A model generated the notes under the pieces. It made no database searches, was not told the DNA's origin, and saw nothing but the letters and a program-made list of their open reading frames with translations. Shown here piece by piece: positions 1 to 7,618 of a stretch of 10,538 bases of DNA (its first letter is position 1; each line of letters starts with the position of its first letter). The DNA lies in the NCBI GenBank assembly GCA_022496205.1, contig WTXD01000383.1:1-10538 (forward strand), in the 5' to 3' direction. Position numbers and translations under genes: made by a program. This stretch comes from Gloeopeniophorella convolvens. Lineage: Eukaryota > Basidiomycota > Agaricomycetes > Russulales.

Positions 1-1040
1 ATGCGGTCAGTAGCATTTCCAGCACCGGCGGGTCTCCCTGCAACAAGTTGAGTCTGGTGCCTCGAGGACGCAAACGCGCAATGATTAAGCCGGTAGTCGA
101 AGCTACTACTGTACCCAAAAGGCAGAGTACAACCAAGGGGCTCTTTCACGTGCAAAGCTAATTCGATCATCGCAGGCAGAAAATCAAGCTGTAAACGCCA
201 ACTCTCTCGCTGCGCCATTCAATGGCAGAAGTTGCCGTAAATCAGATAACTTCCGAGCATGAATCAAACCTAACTCGCACTCCACTCAGCCCTGAGGCCT
301 GAGGAGTCAGGGTAGTTTCTCAGAGTTGTCTCCGGGCAATGGAGAAGACGTTCTGCAAACGCTATTCGTCATGGATGGTATTGCGAAGCTTGCATTCTGA
401 TATTGGGTAACCCGCTTCTCATGCGAATCTCCCACGGCGCTTCGGATGCGTTCTGATGCATGCGAAAGTTCTCAACGGTGCGTCAATGGCACCGCGTAGC
501 TGACAAGAGTCTGACTTCCATGTTCGTGCGAACATAGGTTTCGTTGGCGCCTTTGCGCGCATTTTGCGTTATACCGACAAATCATGATAATTGCAATTAA
601 AAAAGCTACCAATCACCCTCCCCCAGATCGCCGACCAGCTCTCGACCCGCGTACTGTTTCAGGGGAGGACGACGTCACAGGGGTAAGTGTCCCTGGTCGA
701 CCTCGGTATCAAACAAGGCAGCTGTACATCTCTTTGGACAGAACAAGCGTCGCAGGGACGCATTTCATGTCCGCTGAGCCAATTGAAGATGCCCGAGCCC
801 TCGCGCGTTGATGCCTCCCGGAAATTGATCGGACGAAACGTCGACAACTCCCTTCCCCAGCCCGCACAATCTCGAAGCCCTGCGCCACTGGTGGTGCACA
901 TCCCCTGTGCACAAATCCGCATCAGTCCCGCGCCATCCTTCCAGCATACCCTCCTGTTGCCGTCACTTCAAATACGCGCGAAACCCAGCAGCCGTCGAGC
1001 TTCGAGGTTATTAATATTTTGGGTATGTACTACAAGACGC
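1..1040. other. Gene-poor segment of lower GC
   Basis: No gene could be supported here. Base composition is visibly lower in GC than the rest of the window: I counted 28 of 60 bases G/C at 361-420, against 43 of 60 at 1201-1260. Open frames are short and match no family I recognise. On the minus strand a frame opens with ATG at 218-216 and stays open to the window edge (72 codons). It is unassigned and is discussed as a finding. No terminal repeats, tRNA boxes or transposase motifs were seen. The segment could be an old decayed insertion or plain intergenic DNA. Confidence 0.4.
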
Positions 1041-2605
1041 GCGCTTGACGTAAACGGATGTCTTCTGGCTGGGTCGTCCGGCGGCAGCGGGTCGGGCTGA
1101 CGCGGGCGCAGACGGACATCCTTGCGATGCTACGCCATAAGCATGCAAGTTCCGGCCACCGCGCACGCAGTGCGCCCGCGCGCGGCCTTCTCCGGCTCCT
1201 TATCCAGCCCGCGCGGCGCGCGGCAGCTCATTCAGCCATCGCCGCCCTAAGCGAAGCGCGGCGCGCCATGCGTGCGGCCGACTTGCGCCCCCGCGCGCAG
1301 CAGCATGGCCGCGACGCCGGTGACGTGAACGGGGCTCCGCGACCCCGCGCTGATTCGCCCGTCCACTCGCGTGCGAAGCGCAGCGGGCATAACCTACGTG
1401 CTTATCATTGTTGTCGACTTTGACGCCTGCCGGCGAACGACCCGGGTTGGTGCCTTCAGTGTACTAGTACTCGTACGCGTGCAGCAGCCCCCCGCGGGTC
1501 GTGCCTGCCTTTGAGGCGTTGCGCCCCGTACGCGCTATAGGCTGCTCCAGACCGCCGAGGTCTGCCCGTGCGCGGTTTGGCTATCCTCGACGAATAGAGG
1601 CGGGCTTCTGCGCGTGGCTGGGCGGCCGTAGCGACGACCGTGCGTCGGGTTCTAACTTCTCGCCTTCGCGACGCGCGCTGCGTCGGCTTAAAATCCATGT
1701 TTATAAGGACCGCGCGCCGCGCGCCATGACACAGCCTCTGCGCAGATACTACCTGATGCCGCTTCTGATCCCGGCCCCGTCGCGCGGGCGCGGGCGCGCA
1801 TCACTTGAATGCGCGGTCGGCCCCGGCGGGGCAAATGAGCGCGTATCAGTCATCACATAAATAAGCATGAAGCACTGATAAGTAACCGCATGCTTATAAG
1901 TAAGCTGGCAATACATTATGTATGTACCTGCAGCTATAAGTCCTCTGGGGTAAGGTAAGTACCAAGCACTGTATTTTGTGCCGCGGCCGATCGTCGCGCC
2001 GTCTCAGAGCGGTGGGCTGTCGGTTCATCTCCGCTCTCCGCCAGCCTCGGTATGAATCGTCGTTCTGTGCGCGGGTGATGCATGATGGTGATGCGTGCGC
2101 GTGGGGGGTGGTGCCGGTGACGGTGGACGGTGTGCGGGGCAACAGTGTTTCCTTTCCCGAGTTCCGAGCCGTCAGCTGGCTGGCGCAAATTTTCTTCCTA
2201 GCCCAGGCAGCGCCGCGGTGGCGTGACTCTGTTCGCCTCGCCTCGCCTCAGTGTAGGCGGGCGCCTCAAGTGCACACTGTAAGGCTGGAGCTTGAGCGTG
2301 AAGTCGCGCGTGGGAGCCGGAGCGCGAGCGCGAGCCCCCCGCTGACCGTGCGGTCCTCCGGCGGGGCGCGTCGGGCCCGTCTGACGATCCTCGCCGAACT
2401 GACCAATGCGCGGTGCGGGGACGCGACGGATACTGTGTCAATTAAACGGCAAGGCTGCCGTAACGCGCGGGGTCGCGCGGGCTTGCATACGTACCGTACT
2501 GGGGTCCGTGTTCTCTGTGCGGGGATTAATACATTTGTTTATGATTACGGGTTCCGGCGGGACGTGATGCCAGCAAGCTGACTTGGAGCGGGCCCGGCCG
2601 CGCAA
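1041..2605. other. GC-rich intergenic stretch, no gene recognised
   Basis: The stretch is very GC-rich and full of GCGC/CGCG runs, so it produces stop-poor frames on both strands, the longest being 201 codons at 1976-2581 on the plus strand. None shows a domain, a plausible splice pattern or a sensible amino-acid composition. An AT-rich pocket at about 1852-1980 contains two copies of ATAAGTAA (1878-1885 and 1896-1903) and a 9-bp inverted pair, ATAAGCATG at 1861-1869 and CATGCTTAT at 1889-1897. I see no function for it. Confidence 0.4.
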
Positions 2606-2607
2606 TA

Positions 2608-2631
2608 CAGTCAAACTTGTCCTAACCCATA
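2608..2631 (+). repeat. MITE left terminal inverted repeat
   Basis: This 24-bp terminus is perfectly complementary to 2762-2785. It contains CCTAACCC, so the opposite strand reads GGGTTAGG, which resembles one and a half telomeric TTAGGG units. Confidence 0.85.
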
Positions 2632-2761
2632 CTTGTCATAGCCCATAACCTGTGATAAACCATAGGTTTTTCAGCCTACAGAAACACGGATTTGGGCCTA
2701 CTAGTGCCTCCCAAACCCCATAACCTGTAATAACCCATAGCTTTGACCTTCCACCAATTGC

Positions 2762-2785
2762 TATGGGTTAGGACAAGTTTGACTG
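2762..2785 (-). repeat. MITE right terminal inverted repeat
   Basis: This is the perfect reverse complement of 2608-2631 and is followed directly by TA at 2786-2787. Pairing of the two ends is not interrupted by a single mismatch, which suggests a fairly recent insertion or recent homogenisation. Confidence 0.85.
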
Positions 2786-2857
2786 TACTGTGCTCGTACA
2801 TACACTGGCCGCGCCCCTGCCGGTGCGTCCGCGCGTGCGCAGCCAGTCTTATGTACA

Positions 2858-3001
2858 CCGACGCCGACGCCGACACTTATGGCAAGCTGACAGTGGACAC
2901 TGACACTGACACTGGACATCGACACCGCGCAGGGAACCATGAGTTCCGAAGCACGTTCCGGCCGATCGAGCCTGTCAGTCGCTGTCAGTCACTGTAAGTC
3001 C
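2858..3001. repeat. Cluster of short tandem repeats
   Basis: Three kinds of short tandem repeat lie close together: about three CGACGC-like hexamers near 2858-2875, three GACACT hexamers at 2896-2913, and three 10-bp units starting CTGTCAGTC or CTGTAAGTC at 2972-3001. The CTGACAG near 2887-2893 and the CTGTCAG of the third group can pair as inverted repeats. No gene is associated. Confidence 0.6.
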
Positions 3002-3129
3002 ACGCCAGCCCTGCAGCGCGGCTTCCTCGAACCCATCATCGACATTCCCGCTCCCGCGAACTTCGAAGTCAGTGCAAGCGAGACGGGATTACCGCTTCGG
3101 GCGGCGGGCGGCTGCGCGCTCCGCGCGCG

Positions 3130-3575
3130 ATGATTATGCGAGAGGATGGGAGTTTGGAGTTTGGAGGTTGGAATGGGTGCGATGGATGCTACATACACGG
3201 TATAGGGGTAAAGGGTAACGAAAAAAAAAAAAGGAAAGGGCAGCGGCGGCCAGAGAGCGTTCTATACAGACTGAGCGATGTGCGGGTAAGGGGGGGCGAT
3301 GCGAGCAAACAAAGACAGAACAGGACAGAACACAGGACAGCGGACACGCGATAAACACACAGAAGAGAGAGAGAAAGAGAAAGCAAGAGGAGGACGTCAT
3401 GGGATGGGACAACACACACAGCACGCACACACCTTCAGTATACACTGGGCCCACAGACGCACACGCACGCATCATGCACACATGCGGGGGGTATCACGAC
3501 AACACACACACGCCCAAGCCCCCGAAAAAAGAACCAAAAGAACCGACCAGAGACTGCACCGGCGGCGCCGGGCCC
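3130..3575. other. 3' flank of MED25-type gene, simple-sequence rich
   Basis: This lies directly downstream of the minus-strand MED25 stop. It includes a run of 12 A at about 3220-3231 (T on the transcribed strand), purine-rich GAGAGA/AAAGAG tracts near 3362-3392, and scattered CACACA stretches at 3355-3520. On the MED25 strand these read as T- and GT-rich sequence, as is common in fungal 3' UTR and termination regions. I see no canonical AATAAA and no separate gene. Confidence 0.4.
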
Positions 3576-3761
3576 TCAGTACCCCGCCCACGAGCCCTGC
3601 ACCTGCTCCTGCATCGCATACCCGAGCCCCACGCCCCCGCCGTCGTACACCGCAGGCGGGTTCGCGCGCAGCAGGCCCGGGGACACCGCCGGGTTCAGGA
3701 TGTGCGAGTAATCCACGCTCGCGGGCGACCAGTACGCCGCCTGTTGTTGTTGTTGTTGTTG

Positions 3762-3793
<32 letters not shown>

Positions 3794-5536
3794 AATGTAT
3801 GTGCGCATGTGTGTGCTGCGGCGCGAACGGCGGCGGCGGCGGCAGCGCGTCCTCGTACTCGGGGTAAAAGATGAACGGCTTGTCCCCGTCGTCCGCAGGC
3901 TGGGGCGGCGGCGGCGGCGCATGCGCATGCGACGCATACGTGACGGGCGACGCGGCGTACGGCGACTGCGGCTGCGACGGGAGCAGCTCCGCGTACGGCG
4001 CGGGCGCGGGCGTCGCGGGCGCGCTCGCGCTCGCGCTGCCGGGCCAGTACGGCGGCGGGCCGGGCGGGGGCTGCACGTTCGCATAGTCGAGCGCGGCGCC
4101 GGGGGACACCGCGCCTGCGCCTGCGCCCGCGGTGGCGGTCGGCGACGGCGCGGAGAGGCCCGAGTCCGACTCGGGCGACGACACGCGCTGCGCGGCGCCG
4201 GCGGGGGTGCCGGCGACCTGCAGCGAGCCGCGGCGCGGGCGGCGCGGGTCGTCGCCCGTGCGGCTGCGGCTCGCGTGCACGCCCGTGTTGCGCCGCGGGC
4301 GGGCGGCGTCCGCGAGCGCGAGCGCGTGCGGGTCGTCGCGGATGAACGGGCGCGGGGCCTGCAGGCCGTAGTTGCGCTTCTTGGTGAGCCCGTGGATCTT
4401 CTGGAGGTGCTTGACGAGGCTCGGCTTGGGCTCTGCGTCGGCGGACTGCTGGGGCGAGGGCGGGCGCGGGGGGCCGGGGGGCGGGAAGGAGTGGTTGCGC
4501 GGGAGCGGGGCGCGCGATGGCGGCGAAGCGAGCGAGAGGCCGGCGAGCGCGCTCGAGGGCGTGAGGAGGGTCGGGCTGGTTGGCGTGGGGGCGGGCGGGG
4601 GCATGTACGCGAGGGGCAGGCGCGGGGGCGAGGCGCCTGCTGGGGGCGGCGGGGGTGGTGGGCGCCCGGCGGTGTCGGCGCGCATCGAGAGGAAGAAGCG
4701 GTACGGGTCGGCCGCGGGGAACCAGGGGGTGGCCTCGCAGAAGCCTTGCATGGCGAGCTGCGGGGACGTCAGGCATCAGAGCGGATACGGACGGGGGCAC
4801 GCACGATGTCGTAGAAGAGCTGGACAAAGCCGGCGCTCTCTGGAAAGTGGGAGTTGAGGATCATGTGGAGGTGGATGTTTTCCTGGGCGCGGGGTGGGGT
4901 GAGCAGGCAGCGTGCGGGGGTGCACGTGGAGGGGGGCATGCCTGTGTGAGCTTTGCGCCGAGGGCCTGCCAGACGTGGCGGTCGGCGGGGAGGCCTGGCA
5001 CCTCCGTGTTCTCGGACGGGCCGGAAGCGGCGACAACGAAGAGATGGCGCGTGGTGGGGCTGTCTGGGAAAGTCTTGGCGAGGAGCTGGCAAGAGGATTA
5101 GGATCAGCAACGGGGGCGCGGAACGGAGGAGCACAGGGGGGACGGACATCGGCGACATGGAAGAGGGTGGCCGCGGTGATTTTGTTGTTGGGCTGTGCGG
5201 TGAAGCGGACCTCGGGGAGCTGATTGTACTGGCGCGAGCTGTTCGGGGTGGCCGCGGCGTCGTCGCCGGGGGAAACGGGGGTGCTCGTGAGCCAGAGGAC
5301 CTGGATCTGGAGGACAAGGGGATGTGTGAGCAGACGGGGCGAGGCGGGCAGGGCGGGGGGCGTACGGGGACGACGGGATTCGCCATGCGCATCGTGCCGA
5401 GGAGCGTCGGGAGATAGCGATCTCTGAGATCGGGCCAGCGGTCGACCATCGCGGGCGAGTTTTCGATGAGGACGAGGGTGGCGACCTTGTGCCCGTGGGC
5501 GGCGGGCCTGAAGAGGCCGGGCGGCGCTGCGGCCAT
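3576..5536 (-). CDS. MED25: Mediator subunit 25 (von Willebrand A domain) protein
   Basis: This is a likely Mediator component that links activators to RNA polymerase II in the nucleus. Proposed exons are 5536-5366, 5306-5148, 5085-4943 or 4942, 4882-4805 and 4757-3576, giving about 577 residues. The four introns are 59, 62, 59 and 47 nt and all are phase 0. Intron 3 would start with GC (CAG|GCATGC). Intron 4 could instead use a donor at 4792, leaving only 35 nt. Residues 1 to about 200 resemble the MED25 VWA fold: an N-terminal strand VATLVLIENSPAM, then RDRYLPTLLG, a strand VLWLTSTPV, a strand HLFVVAAS and IHLHMILNSHF. The classical metal-binding DxSxS is replaced by ENS. The long exon 5 is Pro/Ala-rich and carries a conserved-looking KHLQKIHGLTKKRNYG at about 299-314 and a 17-Gln tract at about 507-523. 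It is divergent from the WHI2-like gene. I chose the ATG at 5536 because it sits just before the VWA strand; an ATG at 5680 in the same frame would add a low-complexity leader. Family call from memory of the domain, not a search. Confidence 0.78.
3741..3791 (-). repeat. CAG/CAA tract encoding 17 glutamines in MED25
   Basis: In the coding direction the tract is seven CAG, nine CAA and one final CAG codon. The block structure, rather than random mixing, points to repeat expansion of two adjacent pure arrays. Polyglutamine tracts are common in Mediator and transcription-factor proteins, and length variation between strains would be expected. Confidence 0.9.
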
Positions 5537-5892
5537 CTCGGGGAGAGCTCGCTGCGGGGCGGGGTCGGCGGGGGTCGCTGGGCGGGGTGCGCGGGGGGAC
5601 GTCGGGCGGGGGCGGCGGTGGGCGGGCTCGCGGTGGGCGGTGGAGAGAAAGAGCGGGGCGAGAGGAGGAGACCATCCCAATTATATTCTTTATCATTATA
5701 TTCTCTATCATTATATTCTCTATCATTATTTATCGCCTCCATCTCCGCCGCAACCCCGGAAACAGGTTACCCTTATCGCCTGCATATTATTTATTTCTAT
5801 TTCTATTTGCCCACGTTGTCCGCGTCGCCGTCGTCGTCGTCGTCCCTCTCCTCCTCGCCGTCATCCTCCCCCGCCCCTCGTCGTCGCCCACA
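5537..5892. promoter_or_regulatory. Shared divergent promoter of MED25 and WHI2-like genes
   Basis: These 356 bp separate the two start codons, so the region must hold both promoters and both 5' UTRs. The MED25-proximal half is extremely GC-rich. The centre holds the AT-rich repeat island with GATA-type sites. An AT-rich stretch near 5783-5808 (TATTATTTATTTC) could act as a TATA-like element for the WHI2-like gene, about 85-110 bp before its ATG. A (GTC)5 run at about 5830-5844 and C/T-rich sequence follow, as often seen in fungal 5' UTRs. The WHI2-like ATG at 5893 has a good context, CACAATGGCC. Confidence 0.6.
5684..5728. repeat. Three 15-bp AT-rich promoter repeats with GATA-type sites
   Basis: The units are 5684-5698, 5699-5713 and 5714-5728. 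The second and third are identical (TATTCTCTATCATTA); the first differs by one base. Each contains one HGATAR site on the minus strand, at 5690-5695, 5705-5710 and 5720-5725. Two more sites of the same orientation lie at 5730-5735 and 5773-5778. HGATAR is the known binding consensus of fungal GATA zinc-finger factors. Actual binding is inference. Confidence 0.7.
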
Positions 5893-7083
5893 ATGGCCGG
5901 CATCATCACACAGGTCCAGCAGACCCCGGTCCAGGCAAACATCCAGGCCCCCTCCTCGCCCGCCTCTCCCTCGACCTCCGTGGCAGGCGCTTCTCCGTCG
6001 ACCGCGAGACGATCATGAACCTCCCCGAGTCCGTCCTCCTCTGCCTCTTCCCCAACGGCCTCGTCCTCAGCCGCCAGTCCGCACCCTCCGCCGACGGCGG
6101 CGAGAACTCTGAGGAGGAGGAGCTCTACGGCGTCGACGTGCGTGCCCCCTCTGCCTCCCCCGTACGCTCACCGCCGCTCACAGGAACACACCTCCCCAGT
6201 TCGACCCCGACTGCTTCTCCTTTGTCCTCCAGTTCTTCCGCTCCGCCTCGGATACCTTCTACGGCACCGAGTCCGCCCCCGGGCTCTACGCCGCGCAGCA
6301 GCACCTCGTCGACGCCGCGCCCGCCTCCGACTTTGCCCCGAACCAGAACCCGCTGCTCTCCAAGCAGGCCATCATCGTCCTCCGCGAGGAGCTCGAGTAC
6401 TTCTCTATCCCGCCGCAGGGCGGCCGCGCTGCGACCGACGCGCACGGCATCGCGAACGAGGGCATGCTCGAGCTCAAGCGCGAGTGCGGCCAGTACCTCC
6501 TCGACAAGCGCAGCATCTTCACCGCGCTCCAGCGCAACGTGAACAAGGAGAACAACATCGCCGAGCAGCACCTGATCGACATGCTCTGCATGAGGTGCGT
6601 GCCCCCCAAGGTCCTCTGCGCGCCGCTCACCCGCCGCGCCCTTGCGCCAGCGGCTTTGACCGCGACGACGAGTGGGGCTTCCGCGCGCTCGAGCCCTCGC
6701 GCTGCTGCATCTCCTCGATCGCGCTCGTCCTGCTCAAGACGGGCATCGTGCACGCGCCCGACAAGCCCGTCGCGATCGACTACAACCAGATGGCGACCGC
6801 GCAGAAGCTGCTGCTCTTCTGGCGCAAGCCCGCCGTGCGTCCGCCGCGCGCCCTGCTGCCGCCTCTGCGTGTGCTGACGCCCCCCTCCCCCCCTCCCCTC
6901 TCGCGCGCGCGCAGCGCAAGTGCTGGTGGGACGGCATCGAGGTCGAGCTCACGCTGCCCGGCGACGCCGCGCCGCGCGCGATCAAGCTCTGGGCGCGCCG
7001 CGTCTGGACGCTCGAGCTCAGCCTGGTGCGCCGCGCGCCCGCGTTCCGCCTCCGCCCGCTCGCTCACCGTTGCGCAGGTCTGA
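5893..7083 (+). CDS. WHI2: WHI2-like BTB-fold growth/stress regulator (frameshifted in exon 1)
   Basis: Whi2 proteins are cytoplasmic; in yeast Whi2 works with the Psr1/Psr2 phosphatases in the general stress response and restrains TORC1 when amino acids are low. Exons: 5893-6137, 6200-6594, 6651-6834, 6915-7025 and 7078-7083. The introns are 62, 56, 80 and 52 nt with donors GTGCGT (three times) and GTGCGC. Exon 1 starts MAGIITQVQQTPVQ in one frame, but the conserved block LDLRGRRFSVDRETIMNLPE then SVLLCLFPNGLVLSRQ lies in another. No allowed intron bridges them; one extra base in the C run at 5948-5952 would. Later exons give FDPDCFSFVLQFFRSASDTF, LREELEYFSIPP, FDRDDEWGFRALEPSRCCIS, MATAQKLLLFWRKP and KLWARRVWTLELSLV. 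The size with the base restored is about 313 residues. The last coding exon is only GTC-TGA. No ATG exists between the two divergent genes upstream of 5893, which fixes the start. Confidence 0.86.
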
Positions 7084-7618
7084 CGCACGCACGCATGCAC
7101 ACACTTCCCCGGCACCACGGCTCGCTATCTCGGATACCCCATACCTATCTCGCCCATTCTCACTGTTCCGCACACTCGCATGCACGTCACGTACCGTACA
7201 TATATACATACGCACGCCACGCCCGCTCGCTGTCGCTCTTGTGTTTCTCTCTGTTATCCCATCTGGGTTCTGTTGTTTGCTCTGCGGCGCGCGGCTTCGT
7301 GGCGCGAAGCGAAGCGCGACGGGGCGCATGCGCATGCGTGCTTCAAGCTTGCGGCGGCCAATCGGCGCGTGTGAGCGACCCCCGTTGCGGCCGTCACTGC
7401 GCTGTGGTGGCGGCGGCCGGCGCAGGTCGCAAGAAGCGCGGTTAATACTTAGATCGAGGTGTGTGTATAAGTACGTACGTAGACGAGGAGAAGGAGGCAA
7501 AAAAGGGCGCGGGGATCATCATCCACAGAGTCGATGTGTTGGTGCGCACGGGCGCTGCCGAGCCAGCCGCGCGATCAGATCATCGCTCTAGCTCTGCTCT
7601 GCTCTGCTCTGCACGACC
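7084..7618 (+). promoter_or_regulatory. WHI2-like 3' flank and LTO1 promoter
   Basis: No gene is visible here. The first part is pyrimidine-rich and probably the WHI2-like 3' UTR. A CCAAT box lies at 7358-7362 and a TATAAG at about 7466-7471, roughly 150 bp before the LTO1 start. A palindromic GCATGCGCATGC block occurs at about 7327-7338. Assignment of these to LTO1 transcription is by position only. CCAAT is the binding site of the HAP/CBC complex, which in many fungi takes part in iron control, so it would suit an Fe-S assembly gene, but a lone CCAAT is weak evidence. Confidence 0.4.
7591..7612 (+). repeat. (GCTCT)4 tract just before the LTO1 start
   Basis: Four tandem GCTCT units plus GC occupy 7591-7612 and end 7 bases before the LTO1 ATG at 7619. 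A pyrimidine-rich tract in this place is probably part of the 5' UTR and may mark the transcription start zone. Confidence 0.7.

Larger units (their letters stand above)
2608..2785. mobile_element. MITE with 24-bp perfect terminal inverted repeats, TA target
   Basis: This is a short non-autonomous DNA transposon of 178 bp. The left end starts CAGTCAAACTTG and its first 24 bases (2608-2631) are the exact reverse complement of 2762-2785. A TA dinucleotide flanks each side (2606-2607 and 2786-2787), as expected for a TA target-site duplication of the Tc1/mariner superfamily. Inside are two 24-bp direct repeats, 2642-2665 and 2717-2740, that differ at two positions. The element has no coding capacity. 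It is AT-rich compared with its GC-rich flanks, which fits an insertion. The family assignment rests only on TA flanks and a CAGT start; the structure itself is directly visible. Confidence 0.85.

Noticed and set aside
1976..2581. 201-codon plus-strand open frame
   Set aside because: No domain, no plausible composition, no splice partners, and it lies in GC-rich DNA where stops are rare.
2996..3045. tRNA B-box-like GGGTTCGAGG on the minus strand near 3030
   Set aside because: The box lacks the final CC, and no A box, cloverleaf arms or T-run terminator could be found around it.
3399..4827. Very long open frames of 471 codons on plus and 451 codons on minus overlapping the last MED25 exon
   Set aside because: They are Arg/Gly/Ala- or Pro/Arg-rich products of stop-poor GC-rich DNA read out of frame. 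Only the minus frame ending at 3576 joins by good splicing to the VWA exons.
5537..5680. Upstream ATG at 5680 as the MED25 start
   Set aside because: It would add 48 low-complexity residues and use up much of the shared promoter. The ATG at 5536 sits directly before the conserved VWA strand.
5660..5745. Minus-strand frame beginning MIENIMIENIMIKNI
   Set aside because: It is simply the 15-bp AT-rich promoter repeat translated; 15 is a multiple of three, so the peptide repeats without being a protein.
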